DNA of 64,000 nt from Scalesia atractyloides (Eukaryota; Streptophyta; Magnoliopsida; Asterales; Asteraceae), in NCBI GenBank assembly GCA_947069175.1, contig CAMTDV010000030.1:95876411-95940410 (forward strand). The letters are read 5' to 3'. A model generated the notes under the pieces. It worked only from the letters and a program-made list of their open reading frames with translations, was not told where the DNA came from and did no database searches. A program made the translations under genes and the position numbers. The first letter of the stretch is position 1; each line of letters begins with the position of its first letter. Below are positions 48,229 to 59,063 of the stretch, piece by piece.

Positions 48229-50704
48229 TCAACGACGAGTCACGCGAGATTTCTCGGACCCAGCCCATTGACCAGAACTTGAACCATACAACGGACCCTT
48301 GTCAGCAGCACCCTGAGGAATGATGGAGACACTTCATTCCACCAATTTTAAGTGAAAAGCACACTCCAAAATTGAGCCACAGCCCATTAAAAAAAAAAAA
48401 CGTTTTGCCTATTTTGCCACCTGGCCAGGTATAAGTTTGAGTGATATAGCAAGTAATACCAGGTGAACGGTGTATCCGTCGCCATACGGAGGAGGAAAAC
48501 GGTCATCTGAGCTTCCATATTTCATCCCATATCCAGCTATATAACAAGATACTGGGAATATTAGACTTAAACAAGTGTAAAGAGAAGTTTCACAAAAGTA
48601 TAACGCAACGAGTTTGAAAAAAGTCAGAGAAATGTGTTGGAGATGAACTATAAGGTAACATAATCTTTTGTCCCAAATCCATTGTAAATTAAAGCAAGAA
48701 CTACGCTATAAACATCAAAAGAACTTTTAGTTAAAATAGCGAAGCATAACCACAATAGACTAGTTATCCCGTTAATGATCTTGATCTCACGTATTGATTA
48801 CGACTCTTTCCCTTTTTCTCTTATCAAGCAGAATAAAGTATTAAGTAGATGACATGCAAAAAGTTTATCAAAACATATTGAAGAACAAATATTCTTCAAC
48901 ATCTATCCTACATAACACAAACTACTGCAGAATGAAGAATCAGTTTAATATAGAAACTTGTTAAGAGATAGGATAGATAGTGATCTGAGTTTATCTAGTT
49001 TCCTTTTTAGGCCTTGCATCTTTTAAATATAGATGTTATTACCTCAAAAGATATAAACACATATAATACCCAAGATTCGGATTACAAAACTAATAAGATA
49101 AGTTGGATAAAATTCAGATCTATCTGCTACTTATATAAATAAAGGACATAATTTTCTCGAAACAAAGTCGGTAATCTAATTTACATCGAAGAATCTTAGC
49201 ACATAGGAAAGCATTTCCCACTAAGAACTTATTAATGTGCAAGAATGAAGGCACAAAAGATTATGAAATTTGTTCTTGGACAAGGTCTGACTTGTGTTAT
49301 ATTTGATAATATGAACTAACTGAATCAATCAAAGGGATTGATTTAGTTCCAGTATTCTAAAAGTATAAACTAAAATTTAAGGAATGACTTAAGTGAGTAC
49401 CAAACTACTAATTACGGTTTAAGGTAGGCTTCCTTAACGTCAGCAAATGGAGCAAGTAACTTTAGCCAAGTACAAAGGTAACTAAAAGGGTATAATGGAA
49501 AATACCAGCACCACGTGGTCCAGCATCAGTATTTGTAAGTTCCACACGGAGCTTTTCAACTTCACGCGCCATAGAAACCAAGTTCTTCTCCATTGCTTGT
49601 CTTTGTTCCATCAGCTCTATGCTTCCTTTCTTCTCATAATCAATAGCAGCTCTACAAGACGCAGAATAATGTTAAGTTTATATATTTAAAATGTCATTTT
49701 CGTCCCTAAGGTTTGGCCAGTTTTGCGACTTTCGTCCAAAGGTTTGTTTTTCCTCATCCGGATCCTAAAGGTTTGAAATCATGCCATTTCCATCCGCCCC
49801 ATTAACTCCATCCATTTTTCTCCGTTAAGTCAGGAGTATTTCCGTCTTTTTTGTTAACTTAAAGGGCAATTCGGTCTTTTGAATACTTGTATGTTATGCT
49901 AAATGCTTGTACAAAAGTGAAAAAGACCGAATTGCCATTTAAATTAACAAAAAAGACTAAAATACCCACACTTAACGGAGAAAAATGGATGGAGTTAACA
50001 AGCCGGAAAAAAATGGCAAGATTTCAAACCTTTTGGATCCAGGTGCGAACAAACAAACCTTTGGACGAAAGTCGCAAAACTGGCCAAACCTCAGGGACGA
50101 AAATGGCATTTTACTCTTTATGTTAAGTAACTATTTAGCTATTTATGCTTGAAATATAGAAGGAATATAGATACCTAGTATGCAAAAGCTCCTGGAGAAT
50201 TCTCTCATGCTCGGCTTTTAAAGCTGGAAGTTGCTTATTATCAGTTTGCAGTTTTGCAAGGTCTTTTTTGAGAATCTGAACCTGCCCAGATAAATCACGC
50301 CTTATAGAATTTAGCCTCTCAACTTCAGCATGAAGTTGTGCAGCCTCATTTTTCAAAGGTTCAGTGGCACGAAGATCAGCTTCTAGTTTCAAAGCATTGT
50401 CGATAAGCTTTCTCGAATGTATTTCATTTTGTTCTTGAATATCAGCAATTGCAATATTCATTCGCCTAAGTTCCTCTTTGGCAGCACCCAAATCTCGTTG
50501 TAGAGCAATTCTGTCTTCAACTAACCTCCTGTTTTCACCCAAAAGCCTACGTATTTCATGATGTTGGATTTCAAGTTCTTCCTCCAGCATGGCAGGATGA
50601 GGTGGCATAGGTCGAGGCATAGGGGCCCGCGATGGAGGCCCTCCTGAGATATACCCATGCCGGTTGTCATATGCGTCACGAGGATAACGGTTTCTTCCTG
50701 ACAT
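48229..50704 (-). CDS. FLX-like coiled-coil protein, four exons, intact
   Basis: Exons: 50704-50175, 49651-49506, 48536-48460, 48312-48229; GT-AG introns, continuous frame, 278 residues. FLX and FLX-like proteins are plant coiled-coil proteins; FLX itself works with FRIGIDA-type complexes to promote FLC expression. The N-terminus MSGRNRYPRDAYDN and a Pro/Arg-rich leader (residues 1-40) precede a long coiled coil (about 40-225) with HHEIRRLLGENRRLVEDRIA and AAIDYEKKGSIELMEQRQAM, then EKNLVSMAREVEKLRVEL. The tail is Gly/Tyr/Pro-rich, ending GSEKSRVTRR. A cag acceptor-like signal immediately before the ATG suggests a 5' UTR intron. The closest type is FLX-like rather than FLX; the subgroup is uncertain. 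Confidence 0.88.
49678..50119. mobile_element. Foldback MULE-type element in FLX-like intron 1
   Basis: Inverted arms with CATTTTCGTCCCTAAGGTTT on the left and CCTCAGGGACGAAAATGGCA on the right, the same family as 7039-7472. ATGTTAAGT occurs at 49669-49677 and 50120-50128, compatible with a 9-bp duplication around an element with a worn left end. It lies between exons 1 and 2 and does not touch either splice site. Confidence 0.72.
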
Positions 50705-50811
50705 CTGATATGACCCTACAAGAATGAATAATAAAACATCACATCAAGTAAAACCACAAGCGTGCAAAACACCCTATTATGTAAAACTAGAAATGTAAAA
50801 ATAGATGATAT

Positions 50812-50967
50812 TATAATTGAATCTGAATTCCTTGATCTCTATTGATGAAGAAGGGAACAATATATAATACAAGACCCTAACTAATTCCCTGGAATTCAGG
50901 GATAAAATATAAAACGGATATACATAAGAAATACATAGAATATAAAACGGATATACATCCGCTAATA
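50812..50967 (-). repeat. 3' LTR of the copia element
   Basis: 156 bp. Shares the body of the other LTR but carries an extra internal copy of a segment with TATAAAACGGATATACAT, so it is longer. In element orientation it starts TATTAGCGG, and the TAG stop of the pol frame falls inside it (50964-50962). Confidence 0.85.
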
Positions 50968-52455
50968 CGCCCCCGCAGTTGTAGCAGTAGGTCTTCCGAT
51001 GCATAGACTGGACCGAAATCGTTGAAACAACTGGCGTGGAAGACCCTTGGTGAATATGTCAGCGTATTGATAGTCTGCAGGAACATGAAGAACTTTGACA
51101 GAACCCATACGAACCTTTTCGCGAACAAAATGTATGTCAATCTCGATATGCTTGGATCGTTGATGTTGGACCGGATTCTGAGATAAGTAGACAGCAGAGA
51201 TATTGTCACAGTAGACAACTGTGGCCCGGGTAATGGGAAGATGGAGTTCGAGAAGTAGGTTTCTGAGCCATGTTGTTTCTGCAACGGTGTTGGCCACACC
51301 TCTGTATTCAGCCTCGGCACTGGAACGTGAGATAATCGCTTGACGTTTTGATGACCAAGGAACCAGATTATCACCGAGGAAGACACAGTAGCCTGAAGTA
51401 GACCTTCGTGAATCAGGGCAGCCTCCCCAATCCGCATCAGAATAGGCTGTGATATGAGCTGATTTGGATGGTAAAATAGAGATTCCATAGTCTAGTGTAC
51501 CCTTGAGGTATCGAAGGAGCCGTTTCATGAACTGAAAATGAGGATCTCGAGGGGAGTGCATAAATAAACATATTTGTTGCACTGCATATGATATATCAGG
51601 TCGTGTGAAGGTTAAATACTGCAGTGCACCAGCAAGGCTACGATATAAGGCACCATCTGAGAAGGGTTCTCCAGCAGTTGCACTTAGTTTAGAATTGGTG
51701 TCAGTAGGTGTGGCACATGGTTTACAATTTTCCATTTTAGCACGAGCTAAGATCTCTGCTGCATATGTGGTCTGAGATAAGAACAGGCCACCATTTCGTC
51801 GGGTTACCGCAATCCCGAGAAAGTGATGTAGTGGTCCGAGATCAGACATGGCAAATTCCCTGGAAAGAGTGGCAATGAAGTGCTCCAAAAGTGTCGGATT
51901 GGAGGCTGTCAAGATGATGTCGTCTACATAGAGAAGTAAATATGCCATTTGATCACCCTGTTTGTAGACGAACAAAGAAGTATCACTCGTGGTAGACCGA
52001 AAACCACACTTTTGTATATAGGAAGCAAATCTGAGGTACCACGCACATGGAGTTTGTTTTAGCCCATATAAAGACTTCTGAAGTCGACAAACATGCTTTG
52101 GATTTTTACTGTCAACAAACCCAGGTGGCTGAAACATGTAAACAGTTTCATTAAGGTCCCCGTGTAGGAAAGCGTTCTTGACATCCAGTTGATGAATGGG
52201 CCAAGAACGTGAAGTTGCTAAGCTGAGGACGGTACGAATCGTAGTGGGCTTAACCACTGGGCTGAATGTCTCGTCACAATCAACACCCACCTGTTGATAT
52301 TTGCCATTTACAACCAAACGCGCTTTGTAGCGCTGTAATGTACCATTGGCATGATATTTATGGCGAAATAGCCACATACATCTGATAATATGAGCATCTG
52401 CAGGTCTTGGCACAAGCTCCCATGTATTATTAGCTATTAATGCCTGGTAATCAGT
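50962..52455 (-). CDS. Reverse transcriptase and RNase H of the copia element
   Basis: Open from before 52413 to a TAG at 50964-50962, more than 483 codons. The frame upstream of the first Met still matches copia RT (ALIANNTWELVPRP). RT motifs: VDCDETFSPVVKPTTIRTVL, QLDVKNAFLHGDL, the catalytic YVDDIIL. RNase H motifs: YSDADWGGCPDSRRSTSGYC, SSAEAEYR, KHIEIDIHFVREK and DIFTKGLPRQLF. There is no frame break, in contrast to the inverted core. A stop (TAG near 52460) lies at the inversion junction, so it cannot be joined to integrase. Confidence 0.9.
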   Translation of the reverse strand, partial: TDYQALIANNTWELVPRPADAHIIRCMWLFRHKYHANGTLQRYKARLVVNGKYQQVGVDCDETFSPVVKPTTIRTVLSLATSRSWPIHQLDVKNAFLHGDLNETVYMFQPPGFVDSKNPKHVCRLQKSLYGLKQTPCAWYLRFASYIQKCGFRSTTSDTSLFVYKQGDQMAYLLLYVDDIILTASNPTLLEHFIATLSREFAMSDLGPLHHFLGIAVTRRNGGLFLSQTTYAAEILARAKMENCKPCATPTDTNSKLSATAGEPFSDGALYRSLAGALQYLTFTRPDISYAVQQICLFMHSPRDPHFQFMKRLLRYLKGTLDYGISILPSKSAHITAYSDADWGGCPDSRRSTSGYCVFLGDNLVPWSSKRQAIISRSSAEAEYRGVANTVAETTWLRNLLLELHLPITRATVVYCDNISAVYLSQNPVQHQRSKHIEIDIHFVREKVRMGSVKVLHVPADYQYADIFTKGLPRQLFQRFRSSLCIGRPTATTAGAY

Positions 52456-52461
52456 AGCCCT

Positions 52462-54290
52462 CTAACCGCAACCAGCCTCGTGGTTCTTCCCGGTCTTCGG
52501 CCCAGTATCAATTGGTCCGACCCAATGTCTGGAGCCCAGGTCCATCCCCCTACTGGCCACCATGGTGGGCTGCGGCCCCACCATGTCCCTACCCAACTCA
52601 GCCCAGTTGGGCAGGCCCATCTTGGCCGATTGTTCCTGGTCAGCCTCCACAGGCCACTGGCCCAAGTTCACGACAGCACCAGCCCTGGTCCACTCCACCA
52701 GCTCAGGCCCACTTGGCAGATGTAAACCCACTGGAACCATCAGAATTAGGGGCAGCTTTCCAGGCGATGGCACTGGACTCGGGAGATGACAGTTGGGTTG
52801 CTGACACCGGTGCCTCTGATCATTTGACACACGAACCAGGTAATATTCACACTCCTTGTACTACTACTATTAATTCTGTATTTGTTGGAAATGGTAACCG
52901 TGTGCCAATTCACGGGTCCGGTCATACAACCATTCACCCAATTCACGGGTCCGCCCCTACACCCTTAAAAATGTCCTTTACACCCCAAATATTATCCGAA
53001 ACCTTGTTTCAGTTCGTGAATTCACTACTGACAATATGGTTTCCATGTCTTTTGACCCTTTTGGCTTTTCTGTAAAGGACTACAAGAATGGAACGCTCCT
53101 GAGCCGCCACAATAGTACCGGCCCACTGTACTCCTTCAACACCACAACCAACAAACCTGCTTCCGCTTTGCTTACTTCTTCGCTCTCTAATGTTTGGCAT
53201 GATCGCCTTGGCCATCCTGGCAATTTTATTATGGATTTCTTAGTTTCTCGTAATTTAATTTCTTGTAATAAATCTAAGAACAATTTCTTTTGCAACTCTT
53301 GTCAAATCGCTAAACATAAGCGTTCACCATTTCATGATTCTGATTCCGTTACTTTCCAACCTTTTGACATTATCATTGTGACTTGTGGACTTCACCTATA
53401 CCTAGCAACACAGGTTACAAATATTACATGGTCCTCATTGACGACCACACCCAATTTGTTTGGGCTTATCCACTCAAATATAAATCCGAAACCTTCACCA
53501 AATTTACTCAATTTCACCGCCTTGTCCAAACCCAATTTAATAAATATATCAAAAGTTTTCAGTGTGACATGGGTGGTGAGTTTGATAATTCCAAATTTCA
53601 ATCATTCGCTCTCACTCACGGCCTTCAATTTCGGTTTTCATGTCCCCAAACTTCACAACAAAATGGTAAGGCGGAACGTATGATCCGACGAATTAATGAC
53701 ATCATTATGTCCCTCCTTACCCATGCTTCCCTACCTTCACATTTCTGGGTTGAAGCACTTCACACTGCCGTCTATTTACATAACATTCTTCCTACCAAAC
53801 TCCATAACTTTCTAACCCCCACATACAAACTCTATCACCGGCATCCCACCTACACTCACCTTCGCACCTTCGGGTGTGCTTGTTTTCCAAATCACAATGC
53901 CACTCGACCCCACAAACTAGCCCGCCGTTCTACTCCATGCATCTTTCTCGGATATCCAATGAATTATCGTGGATACCGATGCTTAGACCCCTCAACTGGA
54001 CGTGTCTATTTATCCCGTCACGTCACCTTTGACGAATCCACATTTCCTTTCTCTACCCCACCTACACCTCATCACCCCCATTCTCTCACCCTGATTCGGA
54101 ACCTTCACCCATGAGTACCCCGTTTCATTTCACCTCCTCTCCTCCCACAACCGAAACCACTACTACTTCCAAACCATCTTCCCCACCCATAACCCACACC
54201 TACAGCCGACGAAACAGGTCTGACCCAGCAACATCCAGACCCATTTTTTTTTTCAGCCCATGCTTCCACACCCACCCCCACCCTACGTGC
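52462..54290 (+). pseudogene. Inverted gag C-terminus, protease and integrase of the copia element
   Basis: In order on the plus strand: a Pro/Gln/Trp-rich Gag tail, the protease motif DSWVADTGASDHLT (about 52788-52829), the pre-integrase zone (NVWHDRLGHPGNF and CNSCQIAKHKRSPFH), the integrase core (GYKYYMVLIDDHTQFVWAYP, FQCDMGGEFDN, NGKAERMIRR) and the C-terminal part (FGCACFPNHN, IFLGYPMNYRGY). The frame shifts near 53030, near 53375 and near 54100, so integrase is not made. The orientation is opposite to the LTRs and RT. Confidence 0.9.
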
Positions 54291-54581
54291 CAGCAGGTCA
54301 TCTGAAAGTGTCCCATAGATCCACTGAAGCACAAGAGAGTCAATTTTGGCCCAGTTGGCGTAGTCCGGATCTGTTTTGGCAGGCGGTTCAGTGCCATCAA
54401 TGTGGTGTAACACCTCGTAACCGCGTGCATGCAGGGTGAACAGCTTGACCCATGATGCATAGGTGACTTTGGAACCATCCAAAACACGAACTTTGTGCTG
54501 GATGTTAGTCACCGAATAAGCAGGGTGAAGGCTGTCAGTGTTCTTGGAGGATTCTGGTTTGTCTGACATCGAGATGAACAA
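54291..54581 (-). pseudogene. Gag N-terminus of the copia element, cut at the inversion junction
   Basis: Start ATG at 54581. Copia gag motifs: VTNIQHKVRVLDGSKVTYAS, WVKLFTLHARGYEVLHHIDG, and a WAKIDSLVLQWIYGTLSDDL segment. The homology stops at LLA near 54291; beyond it the frame runs into the reverse complement of the integrase side, giving unrelated residues. About 97 Gag residues remain; the central part of Gag is absent from the element. Confidence 0.85.
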
Positions 54582-54667
54582 AAGAAGGAAAAAGAATCGG
54601 CTGCAGGGTCCGTGGACAGGGGCTGCTGCGAATTTGTTTTAGGTCAGAGCAGTAGGCTCTGATACCA

Positions 54668-54801
54668 TATAATTGAATCTGAATTCCTTGATCTCTATTG
54701 ATGAAGAAGGGAACAATATATAATACAAGACCCTAACTAATTCCTAACTAATTCCCTGGAAATCAGGGATAAAATATAAAACGGATATACATCCGCTAAT
54801 A
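54668..54801 (-). repeat. 5' LTR of the copia element
   Basis: 134 bp. Differs from the 3' LTR by a short duplication (CTAACTAATTC) and lacks that copy's extra internal segment. TGGTATCAGAGC lies immediately inside it. Confidence 0.88.
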
Positions 54802-54939
54802 GATATAACTTATGTCCCTAAACCGGGTTAGACATAGAGTGTTTCTGTATCTAAACAAACCATAGACTATCCTATTATACCGTTGTTTCTAAATTTGAGC
54901 ATCATAGCCGTTTTAAGCCACTTTGATATCTATCAAATG

Positions 54940-57900
54940 GTGTGTAACAATTACTGGAAATGTACGTAATTTTATCTGAACTTAGATAATGTCAATAACA
55001 TCAACGTGCTATGATGACTTGCTACATTTGCTAATTTTGGCATGAAGTTGATGCCATCAAGGCTCAAGCATTGAGGTTTGGCATAGAATTTGGGGAGTGA
55101 GAGAATCACATGAGATATTGTACATGAGTCAATTAGTTCCAACTTCGAAGAGAAATGCATAGACATTGCGTTAACATGTGTATGATTAATATGACAACGC
55201 TTGAAGACAACTTGTATCTGATGTAGCCTTATCTGATGATATACATGTCTGTGGCGGTGTGGCCTGTTCTTATAGAGTTATAGTAATATGATAATATGTA
55301 TAAACAGAAGAAGAAAGTTCATAACTTATAACTATTTAATTACTGCTGCTAAAACGGCTTCTAACCAGCTTCTAGCTCAAACATATTAGCTATGTAGTCC
55401 GAATGTCAGCATCGAACATGTGCCTTATCCCAATGTCAATCTCAAACATGTTTCCTTACATTCCTCTGACATTCAAATATTGCTGTCCATAATTTTGAGA
55501 GACGAAGTAGGGAAAACGAGTCTTTAACGTTCCCAGTCTCCGAGGGCTGAGATCTGGTGTCCGCCCATTGTATCAGTAGCTTGGCTATAGGTTCAATTAA
55601 GATTGTTCCACCAGAGACTGTAAGGAGAATGTTTAATATTGTGAGATGCCTTAAAGACGTGAATCTTAGCATCCTAGGGCAGCTTACACTTATAGGCTAC
55701 AGTTTTCTATCTCGATCATTACTAGGTTAGCCGATGAAAATAACGGCCCAAAACACAACTCATTCATGCCGTCTCTAGCAACAGTGCAACTATGTTAATC
55801 CAGCACCAGAGCATCTAATCATTCGTACAACATCAATCAAGAGAAACGACAATCCATTCATCTCCAATCAAGAGTTTTGTCATAATGATCATGCCAATAA
55901 CAACACAATCAATGGATGGAAAAATGACGAACAAATCGAAGGCAAAAACCTAGTATTAAAAAAACCTACAGTAATTGCGTGAAAACAACGGGATTCTTCT
56001 GCAGAAACAATATAGCTAATCATATCAACAAAATTATGCAACACGAACCTTGATTTCTGAAGTATATAAGCTCTGTGATATTGTTTATGTAATGTACAAA
56101 TAGATAGCTTAATTTATGTCACTACATTAGTAAGAGATGATGGTGTGTCAACAATTACCGGATATGTTTTGTGATTTTATCTTAACTTAAATAATGTCAA
56201 TAACATAGTTACCTAATTCGCGGTTCGCTCCGGTACCGGGTACGCGATTCGCTAGATGTGACGTTTTCGGTACGAAGGGGGGTAGGTTCATTTCGGTACG
56301 AACTGGTACGGTGTACCATGGAGTCCGGTTCGGTGTACACAAATTAAAACAGAAATTACCAAATTCCAAACTTCAAATTACCAAACATAATGTAAAATAG
56401 TGAAGATAGAGGGGTTCAATGTTTAAAACACAAACTACTTTTATACTTTTTATCTAAAAACTATAAGTTTTAGGGTTTAAATGTAAACTAGTAAAAATAG
56501 AGGGGTTAAATGTTGAAATAACTAAGCTTATTTAAACCCAAAAAAAAGCCCTAAAACACCTAGCCGCTTTCTTCTTCCCTTCTTCCTGGTTCTGTCTTCT
56601 CCTTCTTCTTCTTCTCTTTCTTTCTGGTTTCTGGCTGAAACAACACCAGCGTCCGAATTCGTCATATGGAACGCCGAACCTTATCATTCTGGAACGCAGA
56701 ACCTTATCATTCTGGAACGCCGTACCTGAGTAACTCGGATCGCCGGACCTAATCAATTTTGATACCCGTACCGGGACGTTCCGGATCGGTAGCGAATTGC
56801 GATTGGGTACACCACGATGCAAAGGTAACCATGGTCAATAACATCAATGCGCTATGACGACTTGCTAAATTTGCTAAAAAACTTGCAAGAAGTTAATGCC
56901 ATCGAGGCTCGAGCATTTAATTTGGCTTAGGATTTGGTCATGTCTCATATGGCGATCTGAGTTAGATGAGGGGGTGAAAAAATCACATGAGAGATACATG
57001 AGTCAATTAGTCCGAAAAGAAACTCATAGACATTAATGTTAACATTGCCATGATTAATATGACAAAACGCTTGCAGAGAACTTGGGTCTGGTGTTGCCTT
57101 CTCTGATGATTTACATGTCTGTCTCCTATAACCTATTCTCATAGTAATATGATTATATTTTTAAGCAGAAGGAGATAGTTAATAACTAGTTAATTACTAC
57201 TGCTGAAATGGCTTCTAACCAGCTTCTGGCTTAAACATATTAGCTATGTAGTCCAACATGTTCCTTATCCCAATGTCAACCTCAAACAAGTTTCCTTACA
57301 TTCCTCTAACCTTCAAAATTTGCTGTCCGAATAATTTCTAGTGATGAAGATGAGAAAACGAGTCATTTAACCTTCCCACATCTCCGAGGTCTGAGATCTA
57401 GTGTCCGCTCATTGAATCAATAATTTGACAACAGCAACAACTATTTCTCTAACGCTACACTGTAGGAGAACATTTAAACATGAGACTGATTCTTGCCAAA
57501 TATAGCTTTGTAGTGAGATGCCTTAAAGACATTGCGGATCTTAGCTTCCTAGGGCAACTTACACTTATAGGCTACAATTCTCTATCTCGACTACGTTAAC
57601 CGACGAAAATCACCGCTCAAAAACAACTCATTCGTTCCAACTATAGCAACACTGCTGCACTGCACCTATGACCTACGTTAACCCAGCACCAGAGTATATC
57701 TAATCAATCGTACAAAATCAATCAACACAAACTACAATCCATTCATCTCCAATCAATCGTTTTATCGTAACACTCACGCGGATAACAACACATTCAATTG
57801 ACGGAAAAACAACAAGAACAATTAAACAAATCGAATGCAAAACCCTAGAATTAACAAAACCTACAGTAATTGCGTAAAAACAACGCGATTCTTCGGTAGA

Positions 57901-57990
57901 AACAACATATCGAATCAAATCAACAAAATTATGCATCACGAACCTTGATTTGTGAAGAAAGTAGATGAAATTCTGCGATATTGTTTATGT
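54940..57990. repeat. Diverged tandem duplication upstream of the FLX-like gene
   Basis: A unit of about 1.2 kb at 54940-56130 recurs at about 56146-57990, interrupted in the second copy by an insertion at 56207-56832. Shared landmarks include AATGTCAATAACATCAA, GGCTTCTAACCAGCTTCT, TTAGCTATGTAGTCC, AGTGAGATGCCTTAAAGAC or its close variant, and CACGAACCTTGATTT. The end of each unit, read on the minus strand, contains a leader-like segment with a possible donor (ACTGTAGGTTTT), compatible with duplicated 5' UTR and promoter sequence of the FLX-like gene. That last point is inference. Confidence 0.75.
56207..56832. mobile_element. DNA-transposon-like insertion in the second duplicated unit
   Basis: It starts AGTTACCTAATTCGCGGTTC and ends GCAAAGGTAACC, whose inverse is GGTTACCTTTGC, so the ends are a short inverted pair. 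The words GTCAATAACAT before and after it (56197-56206 region and 56834-56844) look like a duplicated target of about 11 bp. Its 3' half has CTTCTT-rich sequence and no transposase. Confidence 0.5.
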
Positions 57991-58205
57991 AATTTGCTTG
58001 TTAAGAGTTGAAACCTCCACACCTGAGTTTGGTTAATCAGGGAATGAACATCGGTCAAAAAAAGTTTGTTGGATGCAGGGTGTGTTTTTGTGCTGACTCC
58101 GTGCGACGTCGTTTGTGGTTGTTGGGCTTTAACGGTGCTTAAGTAATGGGTCAAGATCCAATGGGTCAATGGCGAGCTACATCCAATAAAACGTGCCGAG
58201 TCAAG

Positions 58206-59055
58206 TAGTGGTGTACAAAAAACCCGAACATGGACCCGAAAAAAACCCTGGAACCGGGTATTATAAAACCCGGGTTTTTATATTCGAACCCGACCCAACC
58301 CATAGAGTAGGGGTCGGGTACGCATTTCTGTTATAAAACCCGAACTCGGAACCGGGTTTTTTTATACCCGTTTTCAACCCGGGTTTTACAAATACCCGGT
58401 TTCAACCCGAACCCGGAATTGTGTTTTTCAATACCCGGTCCGGGTTTTCCAATACTCTGTTCAGGTTTTTTTCGTTTTTTTTTGTGTGTTTTTTCGAGTT
58501 TTGTACCTTGGTAACGACTATATACCCGTTAGAAAGTGTATTTTGACTATTTTTTTTGTTTACATTGTATTTCTATACCATATAAAAGGGGTCTTTGATG
58601 TTTGGTTTAACCACAAGTGTTATCCTCGAGACGAACAACAAACGAAGACGATCAAGTTATTCAAAGCTATCTATGTTCATCATCTTATTCGACCCAGTTC
58701 TATGATTATTTAGGTGTCATGTATTTCTATGTTTTATGAAATAAAAAAGTTTTGCATTTTATATTTCTCTGTTTTATGCAAAAAAAATGAATACCCGAGG
58801 CATACCCGAACACAACCCGATCCGTACCCAACCCTACCCGAACCCGGAAATAGGGTATTACAATACCGGGTATTAAAAAACCCGGCCCCGACCCTACCCG
58901 AACCCGGGTATATAGGGTATTCATTTTTGTATAAAACCCGGACCCGGACCTAACCCGGGTACTGTCAATACCCGATTTTATAGAATGCGGTCATACCCGA
59001 ACCCGGTTCCATACCCAGAACCGGGTATTCAAAAAACCCGATTTGTGCACCACTA
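58206..59055. mobile_element. hAT-type element with perfect ends and 8-bp duplication
   Basis: Terminal inverted repeats TAGTGGTG and CACCACTA, exact. Target duplication GAGTCAAG at 58198-58205 and 59056-59063, exact. 8-bp duplications with short ends starting TAG are typical of hAT elements. The interior is packed with CCCGGGT, ACCCGGAA and AAAACCCG words in both orientations, giving strong foldback potential over the first and last 250 bp. The middle has no transposase frame, so it is non-autonomous. Confidence 0.9.
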
Positions 59056-59063
59056 GAGTCAAG

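Larger units (their letters stand above)
50812..54801 (-). mobile_element. Ty1/copia retrotransposon with inverted gag-protease-integrase core
   Basis: Flanked by the 5-bp duplication GATAT (50807-50811 and 54802-54806). Short LTRs lie at 54668-54801 (5') and 50812-50967 (3'). The primer site TGGTATCAGAGC on the minus strand (54667-54656) abuts the 5' LTR. A G-rich tract precedes the 3' LTR. Gag N-terminus and RT/RNase H lie on the minus strand, in line with the LTRs; the segment about 52462-54290 (gag C-terminal part, protease, integrase) is on the plus strand. Parts of gag and the integrase-RT spacer are missing at the junctions. It ends 107 bp upstream of the FLX-like start codon. Confidence 0.92.
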
